Assembly (NCBI RefSeq): GCF_029893355.1
Contig: NZ_JARZAI010000006.1
Span: 1 to 64,000 of the forward strand
From: Kitasatospora sp. MAA4
Lineage (GTDB): Bacteria > Actinomycetota > Actinomycetes > Streptomycetales > Streptomycetaceae
DNA: 64,000 bases
Direction of reading: 5' to 3'
The notes beneath the pieces are model-generated. The model did no database searches and was not told where the DNA came from. It worked only from the letters and a program-made list of their open reading frames with translations. Every line of letters starts with the position of its first letter. The stretch's first letter is position 1. A program made the position numbers and the translations under genes. Positions 42,632 to 51,757 of the stretch are shown here, one piece after another.

Positions 42632-42702
42632 TGACGGACAAAAATATTCCGCGCCCAATGGCGAGCGTGTGATGTCGGCGCCGAGAAGATTTCCGAGAGG
42701 CG

Positions 42703-45700
42703 ATGATCGTGCCCCGCTCTCTGTCCCTTATGACGTCCCCCACCCGCTCCGCCCCGGCCGTTTCCGCACGACCCGCGCTCGTCGAGGACGTCCCCGGCGC
42801 GAAGGACCGCGTCCGGGCGGCCGGCTTCTTCCCCGGGCTGGGCAGCCGGTCCTTCTACCGGGGCCTCGGCCGCGAGCTTCTCGACTCCGGCGTCCACGAA
42901 GTCACCGGCATCTACCACGAAGCCGCCCGTGCCCTGGGCGTTCCCGACCGCCCTGACCTGCTCCTCCCCGAACCCGAGAACCTCCCGGAGGGTGCGCTGG
43001 AACGGCAGGGCTTCATCGGGGCGTCCCTGCTGGTGCACAGCCTCGCGCTGGACGCCTACCTCCGCGACCGGATCGCGCGGAGCGGTGCCCCGGTCGGTTT
43101 CGTCACCTACACCGGCGAGAGTTTCGGTGTCCTGACGGCCGCGGTGGCCAGCGGCTCCCTGTCCGTTTTCGACGGCGTCAGGATCGCCCGGGTATTCACC
43201 CCGCTCATGCTCCAGGCGGCCGGCCCGCAGGACACCGACGAGGCTTTCGGCCGGGAGGTGTCCCGCTATCTCGACGATTCCGTCCGGCGGAATCCGCTGA
43301 TCGGTGAGCCCTACCATGTCGTCGCCGTCAGGACGGAGAGTCCGGACGCCCTCGCGGCGGTCCTGAACGTCATCCGGGAGACGTTCCCGCTCGCGGACGT
43401 CGAACTCCACAAGACCTACGCGCCGACGCAGGCCAACCTGTACGTGCGCCCCGGCGCCAAGGCGGGGTTCGACGCGTTCGTGGCCGCCGTCCCGGGCGCC
43501 ACCAGCTGGGAACTGAAGGAACCGACCGTCTTCCTGGCCCACTCCGCGCGGATGCGTCCCGCCCGGGAGGCGCTGGAGCGGTTCATCGAGGTCCACCGGA
43601 TCAGCTTCACCGGCCCGCGCGTCCCCGTGGTGTCGAACCACGACATGTCGCTGCTGACCACCGGGGCCGCCGTCCGCCAGGGGGTCCTGGCCATGACCGA
43701 CCGGGTGATGTCCTCCAGCGACACCTGCGAGAGCCTCAACAGCCTCGACCTGGACCTGGTGATGGAGCTGGGGCTGGGGGAGAAGTCCGTCAAGCTGCTG
43801 CGGGACAACGACGTCGCCGCCCCCGTCACGGCCTACACCGGGAGCCACAAGGACACCACCCGGTTCCTCAGCGCCGTCAACGTGGTGAGCGCGCTGCTCT
43901 CCCGACTGCAGGAACTGCACGGCTCGGGCGAGGAGTTGACCCGCGAGGACCACCATCTCCTGCGCGAGCTGTTCCGCCTCTCCGCCGAGAACGACTTCTG
44001 CGACGACTACTTCTCCCGCACCCTCGGGCGGGTCATCACCACGGAGATGCTGCGCCCGGGCAGCGCGGGCTCGCCCGCGTTCCACCGGCTCCTGGAGACC
44101 TTCCAGCACACCCGGAACCACCGCGCGCACATCGCCCTCGACCGGAGCGAACTCGTCGTCAGGGCGCGGACGAAGAAACGGATCACCGCCGAGGAGTCCG
44201 CGACACCAGGCCGGGCCTACCTGGAACTCTCGGTGCGTGACGCGAACGGCGGCATCGGCACGCGGACGTTCGACACCGAGCGCCCGGAGGTCCTCGCCTT
44301 CCACTTCGGCGCACCGTCCCACCCCGACGACGCGGCCCTGGCCCGACGGACCAGGACACTGCTGCGGACCCAGCCGACGGCGACCGAGAGCCACGAGCGG
44401 ATGCTCGGCGGCCTGCACCTCGACGGCGACCTCCACCCCGCGGGGCATCGCATCGTCCACCAGTACCTGCTGTTCAACGCCCTCGCCCAGCACCGGCCCG
44501 CACTGCTCGCGCAGAGTGACCACTACCTCGAGGGCAACGACGTCGCGGGCTGGCTGGCGGCCCTGGCCGTCTCCGGAGCCGTCTCCCTGGCCGACGCGGT
44601 CACCCTGAGCGCCGAGCACACGCGCGCCGGCGTGGCGGACCGGATCCTGGACGGCCTCACTGCGGCGGACATCCCCCTCGTCTCCCCCGAGGGCGTGCCG
44701 ATCCAGTCGCGCAAGGACCTGGCGGACGCCACCCGTGCCGTCCTGCGGGGGACCGCCCTCGACAACCCGGTCCGGCCGATCCACCTCAACGGCAACTGCC
44801 AGATCATCGCGCTCGGTTCGGCGCCGGCCGTGACCGACGTCGACACCGGGCCGTACGCCACCCGCATCGTCGCCGTCACCGAGCCGGCCGAGGCCTGGAA
44901 GCAGCGGGTGAACCCGGCGCTCGACGAGTTCGAGTTCGCCTGCGTCCTCGCCCTGACCGGGGAGAACGAGCGGGTCCTGGCCAACGCGCGCGGCCGCCGG
45001 GTCCTCGCCAGCACGGTCTGCGCCTACGTCAACGCGGACGAGACGATCGTCGGCTTCGGACAGGGCGGCAGCGAGTCCATGACCGTCTTCGTGCGGAAGG
45101 AGGGGGAGCGGCACATCACGGTCCGGAAGGTCCTCAGCGAGGCCCTGACCACCGCGCGCTGGAACCCGGACGGGCACGGCGTGATGCTCCCGCCGTTCAC
45201 GAAGGCCAGGAAGCAGGCCGAGTTCCTCGCCGCCCTGCCCGAGCCGGTCCGCGACTACTTCCCCGAGGTCTTCTCCGTCCTGGAGCGCGAGATCCCCGTG
45301 CCCGCCCACCTGCGGACCGGTGACCGCACGGTCGACCGGGAGGTCATCTACGAGATGAGCTACCTGGCGGGGGAGGAGGTCAGCCGGTACGTCGAGAAGC
45401 AGGTCCCGCCGCCCGCCGTGGTCGCCCGGCTCTACGAGCAGATCATCCGGGTGCTCAACAGCGAGGTGCACAGCATCGGCCGGGTGCCGGCACCCGGCGA
45501 GACGCTCGACACCTCCTACTTCACGAAGATCGAGGACCGCCTGGACCTGTGCCGCCGCACGGCCCCGCACACCTTCGGCGCCCAACTCCTCGACACCGAG
45601 CGGATCCTCGTCAACGGCGTCTGCTACCTGAACCACTCGGCCCTGCTGAGGAGATTCCGCGGGACCCCGGAGTTCGCGATGGTCCTCGAACCGGCCTTCC

Positions 45701-46446
45701 ACTCCCTCGTGATGGGCGACACCAATACCGAGAACATCAAGATCACCAACAGTGAGCCCCTGCGGCACGCCCAGCGGTTGATCGAGTCCGGGGCCCCGCA
45801 GCAGGAGGTGGACGCGGCGCTGGACGCCATCACCGCCGCCGCCCTGGGGATCAGGTTCCTCGACCCCCGGGCCATCGGCTTCAAGAGCGACGGCCGGGAC
45901 ACCCGCGACGACGCGATGTACGACAACAAGCCGTGGCACAACTCCATCGGCCACTACGACGAGATCCACTTCGAGCAGTTCACCATGACCGTGGACGTTG
46001 CCGAGGGCAGGACCCCGAGCGTCGACATCGCGTTCCTGAAGGACAACCCGTACCAGCGGGCCTACCGGGTGCGGGACGTCACCGCGGCCGGGAGCGGCGT
46101 CAACACCGAGGCCCCGCAGGGCATGGAGGACTACTTCGCTTCCGTCATGACGGCCGCGCTGGGCCTCGACGACCCCGAGTCGACCTACCTGCGGGACGAC
46201 CCGTACTGGCTGGTCCGCTTCGTGTTCATGATGGGCCAGCACTTCACGGCCATGCCCCCCTTCCACTTCCAGAAGGAGCTGGACGGCACCCTCGTCGACA
46301 GCTACCAGACCCAGCGCCGCCCCGTGGCGATCTACTGCGAGGGCATCAAGTGGCTGAACTGGGCCCTGCAACTGCTGGAGGGCAGCAGGACCGAGTTCCT
46401 GGGCCTCCCGGTGCCCCCGCTGCCCCACCTGACCACCACCCCGTGA
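42703..46446 (+). CDS. Malonyltransferase-like/kinase-fold fusion protein of unknown function
   Basis: 1,247 residues. Residues about 40-400 resemble a malonyl-CoA:ACP acyltransferase: FFPGLGSRSFYRGLG (42-56), nucleophile elbow GESFG with Ser140 (Glu replaces the usual His of GHSxG), and His280 in VFLAHSARMRP, matching the F-H-S of the family; MELGLGEKSVKLL fits its C-terminal segment. Residues about 750-1090 look like a protein-kinase/aminoglycoside-phosphotransferase fold: a VAIK-like TVRKVL near 807, catalytic loop VMGDTNTENIKIT with Asp about 1006, and FLDPRAIGF as a DFG-like metal site. The middle (about 400-740) is unrecognised. I know no characterised protein with this pairing. ATG 42703 follows GAGAGG; it is followed by the helical protein gene in one operon. 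Confidence 0.7.
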   Translation: MIVPRSLSLMTSPTRSAPAVSARPALVEDVPGAKDRVRAAGFFPGLGSRSFYRGLGRELLDSGVHEVTGIYHEAARALGVPDRPDLLLPEPENLPEGALERQGFIGASLLVHSLALDAYLRDRIARSGAPVGFVTYTGESFGVLTAAVASGSLSVFDGVRIARVFTPLMLQAAGPQDTDEAFGREVSRYLDDSVRRNPLIGEPYHVVAVRTESPDALAAVLNVIRETFPLADVELHKTYAPTQANLYVRPGAKAGFDAFVAAVPGATSWELKEPTVFLAHSARMRPAREALERFIEVHRISFTGPRVPVVSNHDMSLLTTGAAVRQGVLAMTDRVMSSSDTCESLNSLDLDLVMELGLGEKSVKLLRDNDVAAPVTAYTGSHKDTTRFLSAVNVVSALLSRLQELHGSGEELTREDHHLLRELFRLSAENDFCDDYFSRTLGRVITTEMLRPGSAGSPAFHRLLETFQHTRNHRAHIALDRSELVVRARTKKRITAEESATPGRAYLELSVRDANGGIGTRTFDTERPEVLAFHFGAPSHPDDAALARRTRTLLRTQPTATESHERMLGGLHLDGDLHPAGHRIVHQYLLFNALAQHRPALLAQSDHYLEGNDVAGWLAALAVSGAVSLADAVTLSAEHTRAGVADRILDGLTAADIPLVSPEGVPIQSRKDLADATRAVLRGTALDNPVRPIHLNGNCQIIALGSAPAVTDVDTGPYATRIVAVTEPAEAWKQRVNPALDEFEFACVLALTGENERVLANARGRRVLASTVCAYVNADETIVGFGQGGSESMTVFVRKEGERHITVRKVLSEALTTARWNPDGHGVMLPPFTKARKQAEFLAALPEPVRDYFPEVFSVLEREIPVPAHLRTGDRTVDREVIYEMSYLAGEEVSRYVEKQVPPPAVVARLYEQIIRVLNSEVHSIGRVPAPGETLDTSYFTKIEDRLDLCRRTAPHTFGAQLLDTERILVNGVCYLNHSALLRRFRGTPEFAMVLEPAFHSLVMGDTNTENIKITNSEPLRHAQRLIESGAPQQEVDAALDAITAAALGIRFLDPRAIGFKSDGRDTRDDAMYDNKPWHNSIGHYDEIHFEQFTMTVDVAEGRTPSVDIAFLKDNPYQRAYRVRDVTAAGSGVNTEAPQGMEDYFASVMTAALGLDDPESTYLRDDPYWLVRFVFMMGQHFTAMPPFHFQKELDGTLVDSYQTQRRPVAIYCEGIKWLNWALQLLEGSRTEFLGLPVPPLPHLTTTP

Positions 46447-46512
46447 AGCCGTTCGGTGCTCGGCACCGACCTGGGCCACACGCACGACCGTCCCTACTGG
46501 AGGACCGCACAC

Positions 46513-47982
46513 ATGAACGCCGTTCCGCGCTCCCTTCCCGTCTCCGGGCTGGGCGACCTGCCCAAGGAGTCCCGGATGATCGCGACCCCGTGGAGCCGGA
46601 TGCTCCGCGGGATCGGCCTCGGCCAGTACCCCGTCGACTTCGACCCCAGCGTCGCCGGGCACCTCCGCGACACCTTCGACCGGCTCGCGGCGAAGGTCTC
46701 GCCGTCCGACGGATACACCCTGTTCTCCCGCGAGTTGACGGAGTTCATCCTGAAGGTCGCCGAGCCCGGCCGCGACCGGGCCTGGATCGAGCCGGCCGTG
46801 GGCCCGCTGCTGGACTCCGCCCGGGCCGTGCCCAACCCCTACTACCGGGTCACCGCCGGAAGCATCCTGATGGACGCGTTCGCCAAGCTCGGACTCGACC
46901 TGTCGCTCCTGGTCAACCAGGGACTGGACTTCCCGGCCGAGGTCCTCGGCATGATCGACGAGATCGCACCGGACCAGATCGAGGACGAGAACCAGGGGCG
47001 GCACGGCGAGTACGAGCGGGTCTCCGCCTACTGCACGGTCTTCCTCGCCCTGGGGCAGCTGGGCCTGCGCGAGCGCCTGGTCACCCCCGAGCGCAACCAC
47101 GTCGTCGAGGCGCTGGACCTGCTGGACGGCTTCCCCGTTCCGTACTTCTGCGGGCGCGTGGGCGGCATGCTGATGTCCGTGATCGCACTGCTCGGCTACA
47201 CCGAGCACATCTTCGACGGCGAGCGCGACTTCATGCAGGAGGTCCTCGAGTACCTGACGCGGGCCGACGAGGTGGGGAACTGGCCCGACTTCCCCAACCC
47301 GATGCCGATCCCGTGGAAGAAGGTCTACCCGCTGCTGACCATGCTCAACGCCGTCGCCATGTGCGGCCGGCCGGAGTACCTGACGCGTCCGATCGACGCG
47401 CTGGCCGAGGCCAGGTCCCTGATGGGCCAGATCCCCTGGACCACCCGGGTGCACATGTCGCAGTACTACGTCATCGCCCTGCACAACCTGGGCCGCCTCG
47501 CGGACCAACTGCCCGAGCTGGACGCCTTCCTGCGGGACGTCGCGGCGGTCCTGGACATCGTCGACCCCGGCGAGAACTACTCGCCCAGGGGCAACGCCTA
47601 CCCGTACATCATCGAACTCTCGATGATGACCGGCCGGATGGACCTGATCCCGGACGCGGCGCTGGAGCGCCTGGCCGACTCCTTCGTCGACCTGGACAGC
47701 ACCGCGGACAACCGGGCCAACCGCGCCTTCCCGGTCAGCTACGTGCTCAACATCCTCGGGGAGATCGGCGCCTCAGAGCTGCTCTTCACCCCCCGGGAGC
47801 GCTACGACGGGCTCTCGGCCATGACCTGGGTCGTGGAGAACATCTCCGAGGGCGCCAAGGAGGAGGGCGACCGGATCTCGATGCTCGACCACTCGCTCGT
47901 CAGTTTCGCGCTGCGGATGCGCGGCGCCGACGCCGGCGAGACCGAGCTGTTCGAGCGCTTCGTGTTCCCCTTCGATGCCTGA
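46513..47982 (+). CDS. Unrecognised 489-residue helical protein
   Basis: 489 residues, predominantly alpha-helical by pattern, no signal peptide and no membrane segment. Length and repeated helical hairpins resemble alpha-barrel enzymes, and DLDSTAD near residue 397 recalls the D-x-D-D-T-A motif of class II terpene cyclases, but other features such as QW repeats are absent, so I make no assignment. Conserved-looking stretches include PDQIEDENQGRHGEYERVSA and GENYSPRGNAYPYIIELS. ATG 46513 has GGAGG 9 bases upstream, and the gap to the AT-kinase gene is 66 bp, so the two are probably one transcript ending at the hairpin 48078-48120. Confidence 0.6.
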   Translation: MNAVPRSLPVSGLGDLPKESRMIATPWSRMLRGIGLGQYPVDFDPSVAGHLRDTFDRLAAKVSPSDGYTLFSRELTEFILKVAEPGRDRAWIEPAVGPLLDSARAVPNPYYRVTAGSILMDAFAKLGLDLSLLVNQGLDFPAEVLGMIDEIAPDQIEDENQGRHGEYERVSAYCTVFLALGQLGLRERLVTPERNHVVEALDLLDGFPVPYFCGRVGGMLMSVIALLGYTEHIFDGERDFMQEVLEYLTRADEVGNWPDFPNPMPIPWKKVYPLLTMLNAVAMCGRPEYLTRPIDALAEARSLMGQIPWTTRVHMSQYYVIALHNLGRLADQLPELDAFLRDVAAVLDIVDPGENYSPRGNAYPYIIELSMMTGRMDLIPDAALERLADSFVDLDSTADNRANRAFPVSYVLNILGEIGASELLFTPRERYDGLSAMTWVVENISEGAKEEGDRISMLDHSLVSFALRMRGADAGETELFERFVFPFDA

Positions 47983-48077
47983 CTTCCCAGTAATGCTGGG
48001 AGCGTTGACGGTCCGTCACCCGGGTGACGGCGCCAGACCGGCAACGTGACTCCGCTTCTTCCCCCGGAAGCGGGTCG

Positions 48078-48120
48078 GCCCGAGAGCCTGCCACGCACTG
48101 CGTGTGGCAGGCTCTCGGGC
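48078..48120 (+). terminator. Terminator of the AT-kinase operon
   Basis: Perfect 17-bp stem (48078-48094 with 48104-48120), 9-base loop, then a T/C-rich stretch. Confidence 0.85.
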
Positions 48121-48133
48121 TTCCTGCTTCCTA

Positions 48134-48154
48134 CTGCTGCCTGCTGCCTGCTGC
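48134..48154. repeat. CTGCTGC tandem repeat
   Basis: Three head-to-tail copies of a 7-bp unit, with a partial fourth. Probably slippage between two terminators; no coding role. Confidence 0.7.
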
Positions 48155-48227
48155 CTGCTCTCCGTTGCGGTCCTCGCGCCGGGCGCCGGGGCGCCGGCGG
48201 ACTCCGTCCGGCCACCGGGCCGGAAAA

Positions 48228-48264
48228 CGCCCGTACCGGGACGCATCGCGTCCCGGTACGGGCG
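48228..48264 (-). terminator. Terminator of the second DHA2 exporter gene
   Basis: Perfect 17-bp stem with ATC loop; on the minus strand it is followed by TTTT. Confidence 0.85.
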
Positions 48265-48318
48265 GGGAGCCGCCTCCGGTGGTCGGGCTCGCACCGTCCA
48301 CCGTCCGCCACCGTGCGA

Positions 48319-49773
48319 CTACGCCGTCGGCGCGGGCGCCCGGTCGCTGCGCAGGAACAGGGCGCTGGTGAGGAGGCCGAGGAGCACGATGGCCGCGTTC
48401 ACCGCGATGGCGACCCGCAGACCGCCGAGCATGGCCGAGGCGCCGGCTCCCGCCGCGGCGGTCGTGACGACGGCACTCATGATCGGGGTGCCCATGGTGA
48501 TGCCGACCTGCTGGGTCATGGTGGCGAGGCCGGTGGCCAGACCCTGCTCGTGGTCGGCGAGACCCGAGGTGGCGGTGACCATGAAGCCCACGATGACGAG
48601 CATGTTGCCGACGCCGCCGACGAAGCTGGCCCCGAGCATCAGCCACAGCCAGGCGCGGTCGTCGCCGAGGCCGATCAGGGCCGCGGTGAACACGGTCTGC
48701 AGGATGCCGCCCACGATCAGCGTCTGCTTGCTGCCGAGCTTCCCGATCACCTTCGAGGCCGTGACGCCACCGGTGACCGTGCCCAGGCCGAGGACACCGA
48801 AGGAGAGACCGGCGGCGAGCGGCGAGAAGCCGAGCACGTTCTGCAGGTAGAGGGTCAGCGGGAAGACCAGGGAGCACTCGGTGAGGAACGCGATCAGGCC
48901 GGCCACGTTGCCCCAGGCCACCGACCGCTTGCCGAGCACGCTGAGCGGCACCAGGGGCGCGGCCACCTTGCGCTCGACGGCGTAGAACACCAGCATCAGC
49001 ACCGCACCGGCCGCCAGCGACAGCAGGGTGGTCGCCGAGCCCCAGCCCTTCTCACCGGCCTGGGTGAGACCGAAGATGATGGCCAGCAGGCCGAGCGTGA
49101 CGGTGATGGCGCCGGGCACGTCCAGCTTGGGGCGCTCGTCGGGCCGGGACTCCTTGATGACCGTCGGGGCCATGATCAGCACGGCGATCACGACCGGCAC
49201 GTTGATGAAGAACGCCCACCGCCACGACAGCAGGTCGGTCAGCACACCGCCGAGGATGGCGCCGGTGGTGAACCCGGTGGACATCAGCGCCCCGTTGAGG
49301 CCGAGGGCCTTCTGGCGCAGCGGGCCCTCCGGGAACGAGGTCGTCATCAGCGAGAGGCCGGCAGGTGTCACCGCGGCGGTGGCCAGGCCCTGGAGGACGC
49401 GGGCCACGATCAGCATCTCCGAGTTCTGTGCCAGACCACCCAGGGCGGAGGCGGCACCCAGAACCACGAGACCGCCCAGGAACAGCCGCCGGCGGCCGAA
49501 CAGGTCGGCGACCCTGCCGAAGAACAGGGTGAAGCCCGCCGCGCACAGCGCGAAGGAGGTGGCGATCCACTGCAGGTTCGCCAGCGAGAATTTCAGGCTG
49601 CTGCCGATCGCGGGCAGCGCCACGTTCAGGATGGCGAAGTCCACGGCCAGCATGAACTGTGTCGCGAGCAGCAGCACCAGCACCAGCCGGAGCCGGGGCG
49701 TGAGCACAGCCGGTGCCGCGCCGGCGGCACTGCCGGACGCGGCGCCGGCCACCTCTGTCTCAGTGACTGACAT
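48319..49773 (-). CDS. DHA2-family (14-TM) exporter, second copy
   Basis: 484 residues. MFS motif A region FFGRVADLFGRRRLFLGG (about 77-94), motif C GALMSTGFTTGAILGG, WRWAFFINVPVVI and roughly 14 hydrophobic segments. Convergent with the AT-kinase operon and divergent from an XRE regulator, so it may export that operon's product or belong to the regulator's regulon. ATG 49773. Confidence 0.88.
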   Translation of the reverse strand: MSVTETEVAGAASGSAAGAAPAVLTPRLRLVLVLLLATQFMLAVDFAILNVALPAIGSSLKFSLANLQWIATSFALCAAGFTLFFGRVADLFGRRRLFLGGLVVLGAASALGGLAQNSEMLIVARVLQGLATAAVTPAGLSLMTTSFPEGPLRQKALGLNGALMSTGFTTGAILGGVLTDLLSWRWAFFINVPVVIAVLIMAPTVIKESRPDERPKLDVPGAITVTLGLLAIIFGLTQAGEKGWGSATTLLSLAAGAVLMLVFYAVERKVAAPLVPLSVLGKRSVAWGNVAGLIAFLTECSLVFPLTLYLQNVLGFSPLAAGLSFGVLGLGTVTGGVTASKVIGKLGSKQTLIVGGILQTVFTAALIGLGDDRAWLWLMLGASFVGGVGNMLVIVGFMVTATSGLADHEQGLATGLATMTQQVGITMGTPIMSAVVTTAAAGAGASAMLGGLRVAIAVNAAIVLLGLLTSALFLRSDRAPAPTA

Positions 49774-50012
49774 GACGTCGTGTCCCTTTCCTCGTGGTCC
49801 TGACACGCGGCGCTCTTGGTCGCGTCGCGTGCGGTTGACGGGAAAAGGCTGGTCCACTCCGGGGTCCCGAGCCAGAACCCTGTCTTGCACAGCCAGTGCG
49901 AGGGTAGTCATCGCAGGACTACCCTCGCGGCTTCCGGCGCCCGGTGCCGACGGGCATGATGGGAGGTCAGTGGCCAAGCAGCCCATCGCAATCCGCCGAA
50001 CTGGAGGCATGG

Positions 50013-50906
50013 ATGAACGCCTCGTCCGAGTTGGGAGACTTCCTCAAGTCGCGCCGTGCGGCGCTGCGCCCCGAGGAGGTCGGCATCACCCCGCAGCCGA
50101 CCCGCCGCCGCGTCTCCGGGCTGCGGCGCGAGGAACTGGCGACGCTCTCCAGCATCAGCATCACCCACTACACCCGCCTCGAACAGGGCCGCGCCACCAG
50201 CGTCTCCGACGGCCTGCTGGAGGCGATCGCACGCACCCTGCGCCTCACCGAGGACGAGACCGCCTACCTGAAGGACCTCGCCCGCCCGGCTACCGCGACC
50301 TCCCGCCCCGCCCCGCCCCGGGTGACCTACGTCAGCGCCTCCGCCCGGCAGTTGCTGACGGCCATGACCGAGGTACCTGGCATCATCATGGACCGGCACA
50401 ACGACGTCCTCGCCTGGAACCGCCTGGGCCACGCGCTGCTCGCCGGACACCTGCCGTTCGAGAGCCCGGACACCCCCGGCGCCCGCCCCAACCTGACCTG
50501 GATGCTCTTCCTGGACGAGCAGTACCGGAAGCTCTACACCAACTGGCACGAGCAGGCCGAGCTCGCCGTGGCCGCCCTGCGCCTGGTCGCCGGCCGGCAC
50601 CCCGACGACCGGGCCCTGGCCGAGCTGGTCGGCCGGCTCTCGATGAACTCCGCCGAGTTCGCCTCCCGTTGGGCCCAGCACCCGGTGCGCACCTGCACCT
50701 CCGGCGTAAAGCAGCTGCGCCACCCCGAGGTCGGCGCGATGGAGCTCAGCTTCGACAACCTCGTCATCCCCGGCACCGAGGGCCAGCGCCTGATCGCCTA
50801 CACCGCCGAGCCCGGCTCCCCCTCGGAGGCCGCTCTGCGCCTCCTGGGTAGCGCGGCCGCTCCGGTGGTCGAGGAGCGCCGCATCACCGCCCCGGCGGCA
50901 CGCTGA
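50013..50906 (+). CDS. XRE-family regulator with MmyB-like ligand domain
   Basis: 297 residues. N-terminal HTH (about 5-85; RRVSGLRREELATLSSISIT, YTRLEQGRATSVSD) followed by the MmyB-like PAS-type ligand domain (about 105-270; PGIIMDRHNDVLAWNRLGHALL). These actinobacterial regulators usually control a divergent oxidoreductase or exporter; here the divergent neighbour is the DHA2 gene, with 239 bp between. ATG 50013 follows GGAGG at 5 bases. Confidence 0.88.
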   Translation: MNASSELGDFLKSRRAALRPEEVGITPQPTRRRVSGLRREELATLSSISITHYTRLEQGRATSVSDGLLEAIARTLRLTEDETAYLKDLARPATATSRPAPPRVTYVSASARQLLTAMTEVPGIIMDRHNDVLAWNRLGHALLAGHLPFESPDTPGARPNLTWMLFLDEQYRKLYTNWHEQAELAVAALRLVAGRHPDDRALAELVGRLSMNSAEFASRWAQHPVRTCTSGVKQLRHPEVGAMELSFDNLVIPGTEGQRLIAYTAEPGSPSEAALRLLGSAAAPVVEERRITAPAAR

Positions 50907-50927
50907 TCCGAACGGCCGGTCCGAACG

Positions 50928-50966
50928 GCCGGGCGGGCGCCGGACACCGTCCGACGCCCGCCCGGC
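50928..50966. terminator. Terminator between XRE and NAD(P)H oxidoreductase genes
   Basis: 12-bp perfect stem (50928-50939, GCCGGGCGGGCG, with 50955-50966) between convergent genes. Confidence 0.7.
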
Positions 50967-50973
50967 CGACGGC

Positions 50974-51654
50974 TCACCGGCTCGGCCTGGCGTTCTCCGC
51001 CGTGACCGTGACGGCCTTCCGGACCTCCTCCAGCGCCACCGCCCGCGCCTCGTCGTCCAGGTGGGCGGGCCCGTAGCTGACCACCGGGTCGAGCACCTGG
51101 TAGCCGACGAACTCCAGCATCCCGCGGTGGATGTGGAACAGGAACTCGTCCTGCGGTCCGAAGGCCCCACCCGGCTGGAACATCTCGTGGGACCCGCCGG
51201 TCGTGAACAGCAGCACCGCGTGCTTCCCGGCCAGCGCGGCGGCGTCGAAGAACCCGTGCTCCCCGCCGAACAGGGCACCCATCACGAACACCCGGTCGAC
51301 CCACCCCTTGAGGACGGCCGGCAGCGAGAACCACCAGAGCGGAAACGACAGCACCAGGAGGTCGGCGGCGAGCACCTTGTCGACCTGCTCCTTCACCGCC
51401 TCGTCCAGCGTCCCGTCCCGCACCGCACGCATCTGCTCCGCCTGCGGCTTGAACACCTGCCCGCCCAGCGGGGCGAACTCCGCCGCCGCGAGGACCGGGG
51501 CCCAGTCGGAGGCGTACAGGTCGACGACATCGACCTGGTAGCCCGCGTCGCGGAGGGCCTGTGCGGCCACCGCCATCTGGGCGGAGTTGAACGAGCGGGG
51601 CTCGGGGTGGGCGTGAACGATCAGAGCCGTTGGAGCGGCGTCGAAGGTGGGCAT
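50974..51654 (-). CDS. NAD(P)H:quinone oxidoreductase-like flavodoxin-fold protein
   Basis: 226 residues. ALIVHAHPEPRSFNSAQM (about 10-27), LSFPLWWFSLPAVLKGWVDRVF and LLFTTGGSHEMF are the NQO1/MdaB-type FAD or FMN binding segments. Probably reduces quinones with two electrons, a detoxifying role. ATG 51654. A dyad at 51663-51684 overlaps its promoter region. Confidence 0.88.
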   Translation of the reverse strand: MPTFDAAPTALIVHAHPEPRSFNSAQMAVAAQALRDAGYQVDVVDLYASDWAPVLAAAEFAPLGGQVFKPQAEQMRAVRDGTLDEAVKEQVDKVLAADLLVLSFPLWWFSLPAVLKGWVDRVFVMGALFGGEHGFFDAAALAGKHAVLLFTTGGSHEMFQPGGAFGPQDEFLFHIHRGMLEFVGYQVLDPVVSYGPAHLDDEARAVALEEVRKAVTVTAENARPSR

Positions 51655-51662
51655 GGGGAAAT

Positions 51663-51684
51663 CGTATCGATATACCGCGATACG
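51663..51684. promoter_or_regulatory. Dyad operator upstream of the quinone oxidoreductase gene
   Basis: CGTATCG (51663-51669)-N8-CGATACG (51678-51684), perfect arms, 9 bases from the start codon. Typical of a MarR/TetR/HxlR repressor site. The regulator is not adjacent. Confidence 0.6.
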
Positions 51685-51757
51685 TCAATCTGTTGCGGAT
51701 CAGGGGAGCGCTGTCGCGCCTGCCGCTCCGCCGCCGGGGCGAGTAGGATCCGCGGGC

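Larger units (their letters stand above)
42386..42702. other. 317-bp regulatory region between ArsR and AT-kinase genes
   Basis: No gene seen. It has the ArsR-type palindrome at 42421-42442, three TTGTCGAA-like direct repeats at 42566-42631, and the ribosome site GAGAGG (42695-42700). Confidence 0.6.
47983..48318. other. Intergenic region with two terminators and a short tandem repeat
   Basis: No gene seen. Hairpins at 48078-48120 and 48228-48264 end the convergent transcripts. Between them is a tandem repeat of CTGCTGC (three full copies, 48134-48154). Confidence 0.7.

Noticed and set aside
42382..47508. A very long open frame (about 1,700 codons) on the minus strand, antisense to the AT-kinase operon
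   Set aside because: It reflects third-position GC bias opposite real genes. The translation is rich in Gly, Arg, Asp and Val with no domain, and the plus-strand frames show clear motifs and ribosome sites.
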